NCBI GenBank assembly: GCA_050249835.1 | Contig: JBFWPT010000004.1 | Coordinates: 1 to 64,000, forward strand | Origin: Miltoncostaea sp050249835 | Lineage (GTDB): Bacteria > Actinomycetota > Thermoleophilia > Miltoncostaeales > Miltoncostaeaceae | DNA length: 64,000 nt | Direction: 5' to 3' | Shown: positions 41,586 to 50,223 of the stretch, piece after piece | How the letters are laid out: each line of letters opens with the position of its first letter | How positions within the stretch are numbered: the first letter of the stretch is position 1 | Program-made: the position numbers and the translations under genes | The notes under the pieces: model-generated | Told to the model about the DNA's origin: nothing | What the model saw: the letters and a program-made list of their open reading frames with translations, nothing else | Database searches by the model: none

Positions 41586-43178
41586 TCAGGCGCCGTCCGG
41601 GGCGGGCCCGGCCTGCCCGTCGGCGGCGGCGTAGCCCGCCAGGAGGCGCTGCTCCTCCTCGCGGCCCGGGAAGCAGAACGCGACCAGGGCGGCCCCCAGC
41701 ACCACGGCGATCAGCCCGGCGGTGTAGGCCCAGGTGTCGCCCTCCAGGAACGACGAGCGGGCGGCGGCGATGATCTGGTCCGCGTACTGGGGGTACTGCT
41801 CGGCCGTCTCGGCGGCGCCGGAGAAGGACTTGGTGAGCTGGTTCTCGACGCTGTCCGAGATCTTCGACGCGTCCGGTGAGCCGGCGATCGTCGCCGAGAA
41901 CGCGCTCGCGTAGCCCGCCGTGAGCAGGGCGCCGAACACGGACTGCATGATCGCCCCGCCCAGGTCGCGCTGGAGGTCCGCGGTCCCCGACGCCATGCCC
42001 GCGCGCCGCACCGGCACCGACCCGGTGAGGGAGTGGGAGGCCGGGGTGCCGGCGAAGCCGACGCCGATGCCGATGAACGCGTACGCCGCGGCGATCTGCC
42101 AGTAGGCCGTCCCCTCGTCCCAGAACAGGAGCATCCATCCGAAGGCGAGGAGCAGGAACACGTACCCCACGAGCAGGGTGAAGCGGGCGCCGTGGGACTC
42201 CACGAGCTTCGCCGACCGGGGCGCGACCAGGATCATGAAGACGACGGCGGGCAGGAAGGCCGCGCCGGCCTCCAGGGTCGAATACTCCAGGACGTTCTGG
42301 AGGTACTGCTGGCTGACGAAGGCCGCCGCCATCAGGGAGCCGAACACGATGATGCCCGCGACCGCGGCCACCCAGAAGGTCCGCCGGGCGGCGACCTCCA
42401 GGTCGTAGAGCGGGTTGCGCGCCCGGCGCTGCCGCAGGACGAACGCCACGAGGCCCGCGAGGGCGAGGACGCCGAGGCCCAGGGCGAGGGTGCCCTTGTC
42501 GGGCACCGCCGCGAAGTTGATGGCCAGCACCAGCGCGCCGACCATCAGCACGGACAGGATGCCGCCGATGTTGTCGACCGGCTCGTCCGCCTCGTTGACG
42601 TGGGCCGGGACGAACAGGAACGCGAGCGCCAGCGCGACGACCGCCAGCGGCAGCGTGATGAGGAACACGGACCCCCACCAGAACTGCTCCAGGAGCGCGC
42701 CCGAGACGAGCGGGCCGAGCGAGGCGATGCCGCCGCCGACGGCCGACCACAGCGCGATCGAGCGCGTGCGGGCCGCCCCGGCCCAGAGCGCGGTGATGAG
42801 GGCGAGGGTGGTGGGGTAGGCCATGCCGGCCGAGAGGCCGCCGAGCACCCGCGCGCCGAACAGCACCCACTCGTTGGGCGCGTAGGCCGCCAGCAGGCAG
42901 GCCGGCACCGACAGGACCATCCCCAGGAGCAGCATCATCTTGCGCCCGTAGCGGTCCCCGAGCGCGCCCAGGTAGAGCACCGACGCGGCCAGGCCCAGCG
43001 AGTACCCCACGGCGATCAGGTCGAGGCTCGTCTGCGAGGCCTCGAACGCCTTGCCGATGTCCGGGAGGGCGACGTTCGCCACCGACAGGTTCAGGTTGGC
43101 GACGCCCGCCACCACGATCAGTGACAGCAGGACCAGCGTGGCCCGGTCCGGGGCGGTGCGTGGTGCGCTCGTGGCCAT
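41586..43178 (-). CDS. MFS drug exporter, DHA2 (EmrB/QacA) type, 14 helices
   Basis: A 530-residue proton-driven exporter. The family loop LGALGDRYGRKMMLLLG between helices 2 and 3 and GARVLGGLSAGMAYP are visible, with about 14 hydrophobic helices. Between the last two helices lies a soluble loop of about 75 residues (SPDASKISDSVENQLTKSF to QYPQYADQIIAAA), typical of this subgroup. The substrate is unknown. The ATG has no strong ribosome site. No regulator gene is adjacent. Confidence 0.9.
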   Translation of the reverse strand: MATSAPRTAPDRATLVLLSLIVVAGVANLNLSVANVALPDIGKAFEASQTSLDLIAVGYSLGLAASVLYLGALGDRYGRKMMLLLGMVLSVPACLLAAYAPNEWVLFGARVLGGLSAGMAYPTTLALITALWAGAARTRSIALWSAVGGGIASLGPLVSGALLEQFWWGSVFLITLPLAVVALALAFLFVPAHVNEADEPVDNIGGILSVLMVGALVLAINFAAVPDKGTLALGLGVLALAGLVAFVLRQRRARNPLYDLEVAARRTFWVAAVAGIIVFGSLMAAAFVSQQYLQNVLEYSTLEAGAAFLPAVVFMILVAPRSAKLVESHGARFTLLVGYVFLLLAFGWMLLFWDEGTAYWQIAAAYAFIGIGVGFAGTPASHSLTGSVPVRRAGMASGTADLQRDLGGAIMQSVFGALLTAGYASAFSATIAGSPDASKISDSVENQLTKSFSGAAETAEQYPQYADQIIAAARSSFLEGDTWAYTAGLIAVVLGAALVAFCFPGREEEQRLLAGYAAADGQAGPAPDGA

Positions 43179-43260
43179 CGAGGCGCGAGCATAAGCGGAC
43201 GTCCGGATGCGCCGTATCCCCCCGATGGGACGAGGCGCCCGGCGCTGGTAGCCTCGCCGG

Positions 43261-44739
43261 GTGCCGCCCTACCCCCCCGAGGCCATGCGCCATCTGGCGT
43301 CGCCGCGGGGCGCCGGCCCGATGGACGCCCCCGATGCCGTGGGCGAGTCGGGCGCCGCCTCCTGCGGCGACCTCGTGCGCGTTTCCCTGCGGATCCGGGG
43401 CGGGCGCGTCCGGGAGGCCCGCTTCCAGGCGTTCGGGTGCGGAGCCGCCACCGCGGCGGCCTCGGCCGCCTGCGCGCGGCTGGAGGGCGCCACCATGGAC
43501 GAGGCCCTCGGCCTCTCGCCGGAGGCGCTGGACGCGGACCTCGGGGGCCTCGGCGCCGCGCGGATTCACGGCCCCGAGCTCGTCGCCGACGCCGTCGCCC
43601 GCGCCCTGGAGGGCTGGTACACGGCCCGCCTGGGGGAGCCCGGGCTGCCGCAGCGCCCCGGACGGGTCGCGGTGGCGATGAGCGGCGGGGTGGACAGCGC
43701 GGTGGCCGCCCTGCTGCTGCGCGACGCCGGCCACGACGTGGTGGGCGTGACCATGCGGCTCTGGCACGACCCGGCCGCCGCCGCGGCCGAGCGCTCGTGC
43801 TGCTCGCCCGAGACGGTGCGCACGGCCCGCGCCGCCGCCCACGCCCTGGGCATCCCTCACCTCACCCTCGACGTCGCCGAGCGCTTCCGCGCGGGCGTGG
43901 TGGAGGAGTTCGTCGCCGGCTACGCGGCGGGGCGCACCCCGAACCCCTGCGTCACCTGCAACGGCACCGTCCGCTTCTCCGTCCTCGCCGACGCCGCCGC
44001 CCTCGTGGGGGCGCGCCTGCTGGCCACCGGCCACTACGCCCGCGTGGAGCGCGGGCCGGGCGGGGAGCCGCTCGTCGCTCGCGCCGCGGACGCGGGCAAG
44101 GACCAGAGCTACATGCTGGCGATGCTGGCCCGGGACGAGCGCGAGCGGCTCGTGTTCCCGCTCGGCGACCTCACCAAGGACCGCGTGCGCGCCATCGCCC
44201 GCGAGGCGGGCATCCCCGGGGCGCTGGCGGTGGAGAGCCAGGAGGTCTGCTTCGTCGGCGCGGGCGGCCACGTCCCGTTCCTGGAGCGGCGGGGCCTGCC
44301 GGCGGAGCCCGGGCCGATCGAGGACGCCGATGGGCGGCGCATCGGGACCCACGCCGGCCACTGGCGGTTCACGGTCGGCCAGCGCCGCGGCATCGGCGTG
44401 GCCGGCGCGGAGCCCCTGTACGTCCTGTCGACCGACGCCGCGCGCAACGCCGTCGTCGTCGGACCGCGGGCCCTCCTGGCGACCCACGAGGTGCTGCTCG
44501 ACCCCGCCCGCACCCAGGGCGACCCCGGCGAGGGACCCCTCGGCGTGCGCGTCCGCTACCGCGGCCGGTCGCTGCCCGGACGGGCCGAGACGGGGGAGGG
44601 CGGCGTCCGGATCCTGCTCGACGAGCCCGCGGACGGGGTAGCCCCGGGGCAGACCGCCGCGCTCTACCGTGACGGCCGCCTGGTCGCGGCCGGTACGATC
44701 ACCGCCCCGGCGCCCGACACCCGACGGAGGACGACCTAG
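43261..44739 (+). CDS. mnmA: IscU/NifU-like domain fused to tRNA 2-thiouridylase MnmA
   Basis: A 492-residue fusion. Residues 1-125 are IscU-like: PRGAGPMDAPDAVGESGAASCGD with Cys 35 and AFGCGAATAAASA with Cys 60. The third cluster ligand is Gly 104, next to the conserved His 103. From about 133 it is MnmA: PP-loop SGGVDS at 141-146, catalytic cysteines NPCVTCN (Cys 230, Cys 233) and ESQEVCF (Cys 330), and the central GHWRFTVGQRRGIG. MnmA activates U34 of Glu, Gln and Lys tRNAs and adds sulfur received from a cysteine desulfurase. The fused domain may deliver sulfur or a cluster. The DUF948 gene overlaps its stop by one base. Confidence 0.92.
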   Translation: MPPYPPEAMRHLASPRGAGPMDAPDAVGESGAASCGDLVRVSLRIRGGRVREARFQAFGCGAATAAASAACARLEGATMDEALGLSPEALDADLGGLGAARIHGPELVADAVARALEGWYTARLGEPGLPQRPGRVAVAMSGGVDSAVAALLLRDAGHDVVGVTMRLWHDPAAAAAERSCCSPETVRTARAAAHALGIPHLTLDVAERFRAGVVEEFVAGYAAGRTPNPCVTCNGTVRFSVLADAAALVGARLLATGHYARVERGPGGEPLVARAADAGKDQSYMLAMLARDERERLVFPLGDLTKDRVRAIAREAGIPGALAVESQEVCFVGAGGHVPFLERRGLPAEPGPIEDADGRRIGTHAGHWRFTVGQRRGIGVAGAEPLYVLSTDAARNAVVVGPRALLATHEVLLDPARTQGDPGEGPLGVRVRYRGRSLPGRAETGEGGVRILLDEPADGVAPGQTAALYRDGRLVAAGTITAPAPDTRRRTT

Positions 44740-45251
44740 TGGACTGGTCCGACATCCTGAAGCTCGCCCTCTCGATCTTCCTGATCCTGACCGGGGTGGG
44801 CCTCGCGTATCTGTTCCTGCGCATGGCCGGCGTGTTCCAGCGCGTCGGGGTGTCCGTGACCCGGATCACCGACGAGGTCGTGCCGATCCTCAACAAGACC
44901 CAGACCACGGTGGACGGCGTCAACCTCGAGCTGATGCGCGTCGACGAGATCATGAAGACGGCGGTGGGCGCGACGAAGGGCGCCGAGAAGACCGTCCAGA
45001 CCGTCTCGAGCGCCGTCACCTCGCCGGTCCGCAAGCTCACCGGCCTCGCCGCCGGGGCCCGCGAGGCCGTCGCGACCCTGCGGGCCCGCCGCGCGGCCGA
45101 CGCCGCCGCGGCCGCGCCGCCCGCCTACGCGCCGCCGCCCACCCCGCCGCCGCCCGCGCCGGCGCCGGTGGCCGCCGCGCCGCCGCCCCCGGTGCCCCCG
45201 GCGGCGGACCCGCCGCCGGCGGCCGAGCCCAAGCACGACTCCCCCTACTAG
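44739..45251 (+). CDS. DUF948 membrane protein
   Basis: A 170-residue protein with one N-terminal membrane helix (about 8-28), an amphipathic middle with heptad-like pattern (ITDEVVPILNKTQTTVDGVN), and a Pro/Ala-rich C-terminal tail of about 50 residues. DUF948 proteins commonly precede alaS in Actinobacteria. The GTG start overlaps the mnmA stop (TAGTG). Function unknown. Confidence 0.85.
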   Translation: MDWSDILKLALSIFLILTGVGLAYLFLRMAGVFQRVGVSVTRITDEVVPILNKTQTTVDGVNLELMRVDEIMKTAVGATKGAEKTVQTVSSAVTSPVRKLTGLAAGAREAVATLRARRAADAAAAAPPAYAPPPTPPPPAPAPVAAAPPPPVPPAADPPPAAEPKHDSPY

Positions 45252-45257
45252 GCCGTC

Positions 45258-45479
45258 ATGGGAAAGCTCCTGAAGATCGGCGTCATCGGCGGCGTCATCG
45301 CCTGGCTCGGCTCGATCGGCGCGCTCGATCCCAAGCTCTGGAAGGACACGTTCCAGCGTGAGCGCGAGCGCGTCCCCGGGCAGCTGAAGGAGGCGCTCGC
45401 GGCCGGCAAGCGGGCCGCCGCGCAGGCCGAGGAGGACCTCGACCGCGACGTGCGCAACGCCTTCGGCAGCCAGCGCTGA
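45258..45479 (+). CDS. Small conserved protein upstream of alaS
   Basis: A 73-residue protein: a short hydrophobic N-terminus (IGVIGGVIAWLGSIGAL) and a charged helix (ERERVPGQLKEALAAGKRAA). It begins 6 bp after the DUF948 stop. Actinobacteria often have a DUF6167-like small protein at this place, which it may be. It presumably sits at the membrane with the DUF948 protein. Confidence 0.75.
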   Translation: MGKLLKIGVIGGVIAWLGSIGALDPKLWKDTFQRERERVPGQLKEALAAGKRAAAQAEEDLDRDVRNAFGSQR

Positions 45480-45513
45480 CCCCGGCGCCGCGTCCCCTAC
45501 ACTCACGGGTCGG

Positions 45514-48081
45514 ATGACGACCAACCAGATCCGCGAGGCCTTCCTCGCCTACTTCGAGCGCCAGGGCCACCTGCGCATCCCCTCGGCGTCCCTCGTGCCG
45601 TTCGAGGACGACCCGTCGGTGCTGCTGACCATCGCCGGCATGCAGCCGCTGAAGTCGTACTTCATGGGCTCCGACTCGCCGCCGCAGCGGCGCATGACGA
45701 GCTCCCAGAAGTGCTTCCGCACCAACGACATCGACCAGGTCGGCTACACCGCGCGGCACCTCACGTTCTTCGAGATGCTCGGCAACTTCTCGATCGGCGA
45801 CTACTTCAAGGACGACGCCATCCGGTTCGGGTGGGAGGTCTCCACCGAGGTCTTCGGCCTGGACCCCGAGAAGATCTGGATCACGGTCTTCGAGGGCATG
45901 GAGGGCGTCCCCGGCGACGACGAGGCCGTGGAGCGCTGGCTCGAGATGGGCGTTCCGCGCGAGCGGATCCAGGCGCTCGGCGAGGCCGACAACTTCTGGA
46001 AGGCCGGCCCCACGGGCCCGTGCGGCCCCAACACCGAGCTCTACCTCGACCGCGGCCCGGAGTTCGGCCCGGAGGGCGGCCCGGTGACCGGCGGCGACCG
46101 CTACCTGGAGTACTGGAACCTCGTGTTCATGCAGTACGAGCGGGCCGCCGACGGCACCCTCAGCCCGCTCCCGGCCAAGAACATCGACACCGGCGCCGGC
46201 CTGGAGCGGATGGCGGCGATCCTGCAGGACGTCCCGTCCGTGTTCGAGACCGACGGATTCCGGCCGCTCATCAGCTGGGCCGAGCAGGCGTCCGGCCGCC
46301 GCTACGGCGCCGACCCGCGCGACGACCGCGCCCTGCGCGTCCTGGCCGACCACGGCCGCGCGATGACCTTCCTGGCGGCCGACGGGGTGCGCCCCGGTAA
46401 CGAGGGCCGCGACTACGTGCTGCGCCGCATCGTGCGCCGCGCGGTGAGCGAGGCCGGCCAGCTCGGCCTGGACCCGGGGGCGATCACGGGCCTGTCGGGC
46501 CCCGTCATCGACGGGTGGGGCGACGCCTACCCGGAGCTGCGCGAGCGCGCCTCCGAGGTGGAGGACGTCATCGGCGCGGAGGCCGAGCAGTTCGCGCGCA
46601 CGCTCACCCAGGGCCGGCGCCTGCTGGCGGAGGTCATCGACCGGGCCGGCGGCGGCACGGTGAGCGGCGACGATGCGTTCCGCCTGCACGACACCTACGG
46701 GTTCCCCCTCGACCTGACCCTCGAGGCGGCGGCCGACGCCGGCCTGACGGTGGACGCCGAGGGCTTCGAGCGCCTGATGGAGGAGCAGCGCGAGCGCTCC
46801 CGGGCGGGCGCCGGGGGCGGCGGCGGGGACGCCGACGTGGCCGAGCGGATCGCGCTGGTCGCCCGCGAGGCGCCGCCCACCGAGTTCGTCGGCTGGGAGT
46901 CGATGAGCATGGACACCCGGGTCGCGGCCTCCGCCGACCTGGGCGACGGAACGGTGCTCCTCAAGCTGGAGCGCTCGCCCTTCTACCCGGAGGGGGGCGG
47001 CCAGGTGTCCGACGCCGGCCGCGTCGACGGCCCGTCCGGCGCCGGCGAGGTGGTCGACGCGTTCCGCCTCGGCGCCGACCAGGTGCTGCGCGTGCGACTC
47101 ACGCGGGGCTCGCTGCCCGCCGGCAGCGAGGTGACGGCGGCGGTGGACGCGCCCCGCCGGCGCCAGACCCAGGCGAACCACACCGCCACCCACGTCCTCA
47201 ACTGGGCGCTGCGCGAGACGCTGGGCGACGGCGTGCGCCAGGCCGGCTCCTACGTCGGCCCGGACAAGCTCAGGTTCGACTTCACCCACCGCGGGCGCGT
47301 GGAGCCGGAGACGCTCGCCACCATCGAGCGGATGGTCAACGCGCGCGTCGACGAGGACCAGCCGGTCGGCTGGGAGATCATGGACCGCCAGGCCGCCTCC
47401 GACGCCGGGGCGATCGGCCTGTTCGAGGAGAAGTACGGCGAGCGCGTCCGCGTCGTCTCGAGCGGCGATTTCTCTCAGGAGCTCTGCGGCGGCACCCACG
47501 TGGACCGCACGGGCGAGATCGGCCCCTTCGTCATCACCGGCGAGGCCTCGACCGGCGCCGGGTCGCGGCGCATCGAGGCGCTCACCGGCACGGCCGCCGT
47601 CGCCTGGCTGCGCGAGCGCGAGGCTGCCCTGGAGGCCGAGGTGGCCGCCCGGGACGAGCGCATCAAGGAGCTGCAGTCCGAGCTCAAGCGGGCCAAGTCC
47701 GGCCGTACCGACGTCGGCGGCCTGGCGGCCCAGGCGGTCGAGGCGGGCCCGGTGACGGCGCTCGCGGCGCAGGTGGAGGCGGGCGACATGGACGAGCTGC
47801 TCGCGATCTCCGACCGCATCAAGCAGACCCTGGGCGACGGCGCGGCCGTCGTGCTGGGCGCGGCGTCCGACGGCAAGGCGCTGGTGGTGGCCAACCTGGC
47901 GCCCGGCGCGATCGCGGCGGGCCTGTCGGCCGGGGCGATCATCCGCGAGGTGGCGCCGATCGTCGGCGGCGGCGGGGGCGGGAAGGACCAGATGGCGCGC
48001 GCCGGGGGGAAGGACCCGGCGAAGCTCCCCGAGGCGCTGGACGCCGCCCGGGGCATCCTGACGGCCGCCCGGGGGGCGTGA
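45514..48081 (+). CDS. alaS: Alanine-tRNA ligase
   Basis: An 855-residue class II synthetase. The N-terminal catalytic core begins IREAFLAYFERQGH, with motif text LTIAGMQPLKSYF, KCFRTNDIDQVGYT and LTFFEMLGNFSIGDYFK. The tRNA-recognition domain follows. The editing domain carries HTATHVLNWALRE and CGGTHVDRTGEIG, zinc-binding positions that clear mischarged Ser and Gly. The C-terminal DHHA1/C-Ala domain is near 700-855 (GGGGGGKDQMARAGGK). Start ATG 34 bp after the small gene upstream. It overlaps ruvX by 4 bp. Confidence 0.97.
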   Translation: MTTNQIREAFLAYFERQGHLRIPSASLVPFEDDPSVLLTIAGMQPLKSYFMGSDSPPQRRMTSSQKCFRTNDIDQVGYTARHLTFFEMLGNFSIGDYFKDDAIRFGWEVSTEVFGLDPEKIWITVFEGMEGVPGDDEAVERWLEMGVPRERIQALGEADNFWKAGPTGPCGPNTELYLDRGPEFGPEGGPVTGGDRYLEYWNLVFMQYERAADGTLSPLPAKNIDTGAGLERMAAILQDVPSVFETDGFRPLISWAEQASGRRYGADPRDDRALRVLADHGRAMTFLAADGVRPGNEGRDYVLRRIVRRAVSEAGQLGLDPGAITGLSGPVIDGWGDAYPELRERASEVEDVIGAEAEQFARTLTQGRRLLAEVIDRAGGGTVSGDDAFRLHDTYGFPLDLTLEAAADAGLTVDAEGFERLMEEQRERSRAGAGGGGGDADVAERIALVAREAPPTEFVGWESMSMDTRVAASADLGDGTVLLKLERSPFYPEGGGQVSDAGRVDGPSGAGEVVDAFRLGADQVLRVRLTRGSLPAGSEVTAAVDAPRRRQTQANHTATHVLNWALRETLGDGVRQAGSYVGPDKLRFDFTHRGRVEPETLATIERMVNARVDEDQPVGWEIMDRQAASDAGAIGLFEEKYGERVRVVSSGDFSQELCGGTHVDRTGEIGPFVITGEASTGAGSRRIEALTGTAAVAWLREREAALEAEVAARDERIKELQSELKRAKSGRTDVGGLAAQAVEAGPVTALAAQVEAGDMDELLAISDRIKQTLGDGAAVVLGAASDGKALVVANLAPGAIAAGLSAGAIIREVAPIVGGGGGGKDQMARAGGKDPAKLPEALDAARGILTAARGA

Positions 48082-48473
48082 AGGTTCTCGCCCTGGACCA
48101 CGGGGCGGCGCGGACCGGGGTCGCGGTGAGCGATCCGACCGGGACGATCGTCCGCCCGTTGCCCGCCATCGCGCGCGTCGACTCGCCCGCGGGGCGCCGT
48201 GCGCTGGACGCCGTCATCGCCGAGGAGCGCCCCGACGTGATCGTCGTGGGCGAGCCGGTCTCGATGTCCGGCGAGCGCGGCGCCCAGGCGCGCGCCGCGG
48301 CGGGATTCGCGGGCCGGCTGCGGTCGCGCACCGCGGTGCCGGTGGAGATGCACGACGAGCGGCTGACGACGGTCGAGGGCACGCGCCGCGGCCGTGAGGG
48401 CGGCTCGCGCGCCGACGCCGACTCCCTGGCGGCCTGCGTCCTGCTCGAGGCCTGGCTGGCGGCGCGCCCGTGA
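48078..48473 (+). CDS. ruvX: Holliday-junction resolvase-like protein RuvX (YqgF)
   Basis: A 131-residue RNase H-fold protein. The metal-binding positions are ALDHGAARTGVAVSD, VVGEPVSMSGE, MHDERLTTVEG and ADADSLAACVLL. Family members process the 5' end of pre-16S rRNA and have been proposed to cut Holliday junctions. The GTG start overlaps the alaS stop, and the stop overlaps mltG, so the three are translationally coupled. Confidence 0.92.
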   Translation: MKVLALDHGAARTGVAVSDPTGTIVRPLPAIARVDSPAGRRALDAVIAEERPDVIVVGEPVSMSGERGAQARAAAGFAGRLRSRTAVPVEMHDERLTTVEGTRRGREGGSRADADSLAACVLLEAWLAARP

Positions 48474-49342
48474 GCGGCGACGAGGGCTACACGCGCTACG
48501 GGAAGCGCGACCGCGCGGGCGGCGGCCGCACGCTCATCTGGCTGCTGCTCATCGTGATCGTGGTCGGGGCGACCGGGCTCGCCGTGGCCTGGGACCGCAT
48601 CGGCGGCGACGACGCCCCGCCCCCGGCGCCCGCGGCGGCCGAGCCCGCCCAGCGGCTCCTCATCCGCGAGGGCCTGCGCCGCGAGGACATCGCCGCGGTG
48701 CTCGACCGGGAGACGACGATCTCCGGCGACCGCTACCTCGTCCTCACGGGGCCGGGCCAGCGCGGCCGCCGCCTCGCCCGCACGGGCCGGCCCACCTCGC
48801 TGGAGGGCTTCCTGTTCCCGGCGACCTACGAGATCACGTCCCAGACGACCGCGGCGAACCTCGTCGACCTGCAGATCGCCGCGTACGAGACGGCCGAGTC
48901 GCAGGTGAACTACTCGTACGCCCGGTCGCGGAACCTGACCCGCTACGACGTGCTGATCCTGGCGTCGATGATCGAGCGCGAGGTGCAGGTGGCGAAGGAG
49001 CGCCGCATCGTCGCGGGGGTCATGTACAACCGCCTGCGCGAGGGCATGCGCCTCGACATCGACGCGACGGTGCAGTACGCGATCGGGGAGTGGAAGACCG
49101 AGCTCACCCAGTCCGACCTGGACACCGACTCGCCGTACAACACGCGCAAGTTCGCCGGCCTGCCGCCCGGGCCCATCTGCAACCCGGGGCTCGCCAGCAT
49201 CCGGGCCGCGGCGCGCCCCCAGGTGCACGACCACCTCTACTACGTGGCGAAGAACGACGGGACGGGGGAGCACTACTTCTCGTCCACGCCGGAGCAGTTC
49301 GAGCAGGACGTGGCGCGCTCGCGCGCCAACGCGGGCGGATGA
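48470..49342 (+). CDS. mltG: Endolytic murein transglycosylase MltG
   Basis: A 290-residue protein with one membrane helix (about 22-43) and an extracytoplasmic YceG domain. The catalytic Glu lies in LILASMIEREV, and the signature MYNRLREGMRLDIDATVQYA and GLPPGPICNPG are present. It cuts nascent glycan strands and helps set their length. It is shorter than many MltG proteins because the LysM-like N-terminal part is small. It overlaps aroE by 4 bp (ATGA). Confidence 0.93.
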   Translation: MSGDEGYTRYGKRDRAGGGRTLIWLLLIVIVVGATGLAVAWDRIGGDDAPPPAPAAAEPAQRLLIREGLRREDIAAVLDRETTISGDRYLVLTGPGQRGRRLARTGRPTSLEGFLFPATYEITSQTTAANLVDLQIAAYETAESQVNYSYARSRNLTRYDVLILASMIEREVQVAKERRIVAGVMYNRLREGMRLDIDATVQYAIGEWKTELTQSDLDTDSPYNTRKFAGLPPGPICNPGLASIRAAARPQVHDHLYYVAKNDGTGEHYFSSTPEQFEQDVARSRANAGG

Positions 49343-50154
49343 TCAGTGCGCGGACCCGGGTGACCGGGGTGATCGGGTGGCCGGTCGAGCACTCGTTGTC
49401 GCCGGCCATGCACAACGCCGGGTTCCGGGCGCTCGGGCTGGACTGGCTCTACGCGGCGTTCCCGATCTACCCGGACCGGCTCGACGAGGCCCTGCGGGGC
49501 CTGGCCGCGGCCGGGTGCCGCGGGCTGAGCGTGACGATCCCCCACAAGGTGGGCGTGGTGGCCGCGTGCTCGTCCGTCTCGGACGCGGTCGTGGCGATCG
49601 GGGCGGCCAACACCCTGGTGCCCGACGGGGACGGGGGCTGGCGCGGCGACAACACCGACGCCGAGGGCTTCGTGCGGGCCCTCGACGAGCAGGCCCCGCT
49701 CGACCTGCAGGGCGCCGACGTCCTGATGATGGGGGCGGGCGGCGCGGCCCGGGCGGTGGCCTTCGCGCTGCGGGCCCGCGGGGCCCGGGTGCGCGTGGCG
49801 AACCGCACCGCGGCGACGGCCGCCGAGCTGGGCGATCCGGTGCCGTTCACGCCCGACGTCCTGAACCTGGTGGCCGGCCAGTCCGCGCTGGTCGTCAACA
49901 CCACGAGCCTGGGCCTGAACGGCGACGAGGTGCCGCCGGAGCTGCCGCTCGCGGGCATCGGGGCGGGCCAGGTGGTGGCCGACATCGTCTACCGGCCGGG
50001 CGGCACGCCCTGGCTGGCGGCCGCCGCGGCGCGCGGCGCGCGCCCCGTGGACGGGCTGGGGATGCTGCTGCACCAGGGGGCCGCGGCCTTCGAGCAGTGG
50101 ACGGGCCAGGCCCCTCCGGTGGCGGCGATGCGGGAGGCGCTCGCGGCGCGCTGA
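49339..50154 (+). CDS. aroE: Shikimate dehydrogenase (NADP+)
   Basis: A 271-residue enzyme reducing 3-dehydroshikimate to shikimate in aromatic amino-acid synthesis. GWPVEHSLSPAMHNAGF binds substrate, VTIPHK holds the catalytic Lys, NTD in GDNTDAEGF the Asp, MGAGGAARAV is the dinucleotide loop and RTAA (ANRTAAT) the NADP phosphate site. VYRPGGTPWL and DGLGMLLHQGA close the protein. Part of the alaS-ruvX-mltG-aroE run. Confidence 0.95.
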   Translation: MISARTRVTGVIGWPVEHSLSPAMHNAGFRALGLDWLYAAFPIYPDRLDEALRGLAAAGCRGLSVTIPHKVGVVAACSSVSDAVVAIGAANTLVPDGDGGWRGDNTDAEGFVRALDEQAPLDLQGADVLMMGAGGAARAVAFALRARGARVRVANRTAATAAELGDPVPFTPDVLNLVAGQSALVVNTTSLGLNGDEVPPELPLAGIGAGQVVADIVYRPGGTPWLAAAAARGARPVDGLGMLLHQGAAAFEQWTGQAPPVAAMREALAAR

Positions 50155-50223
50155 CCCGGGGGCCGTCAAGCGTTTCGCGGCCGGGGCCGATCCTGAGTGG
50201 TGACGCCTCCCCAGGACGTGCCC

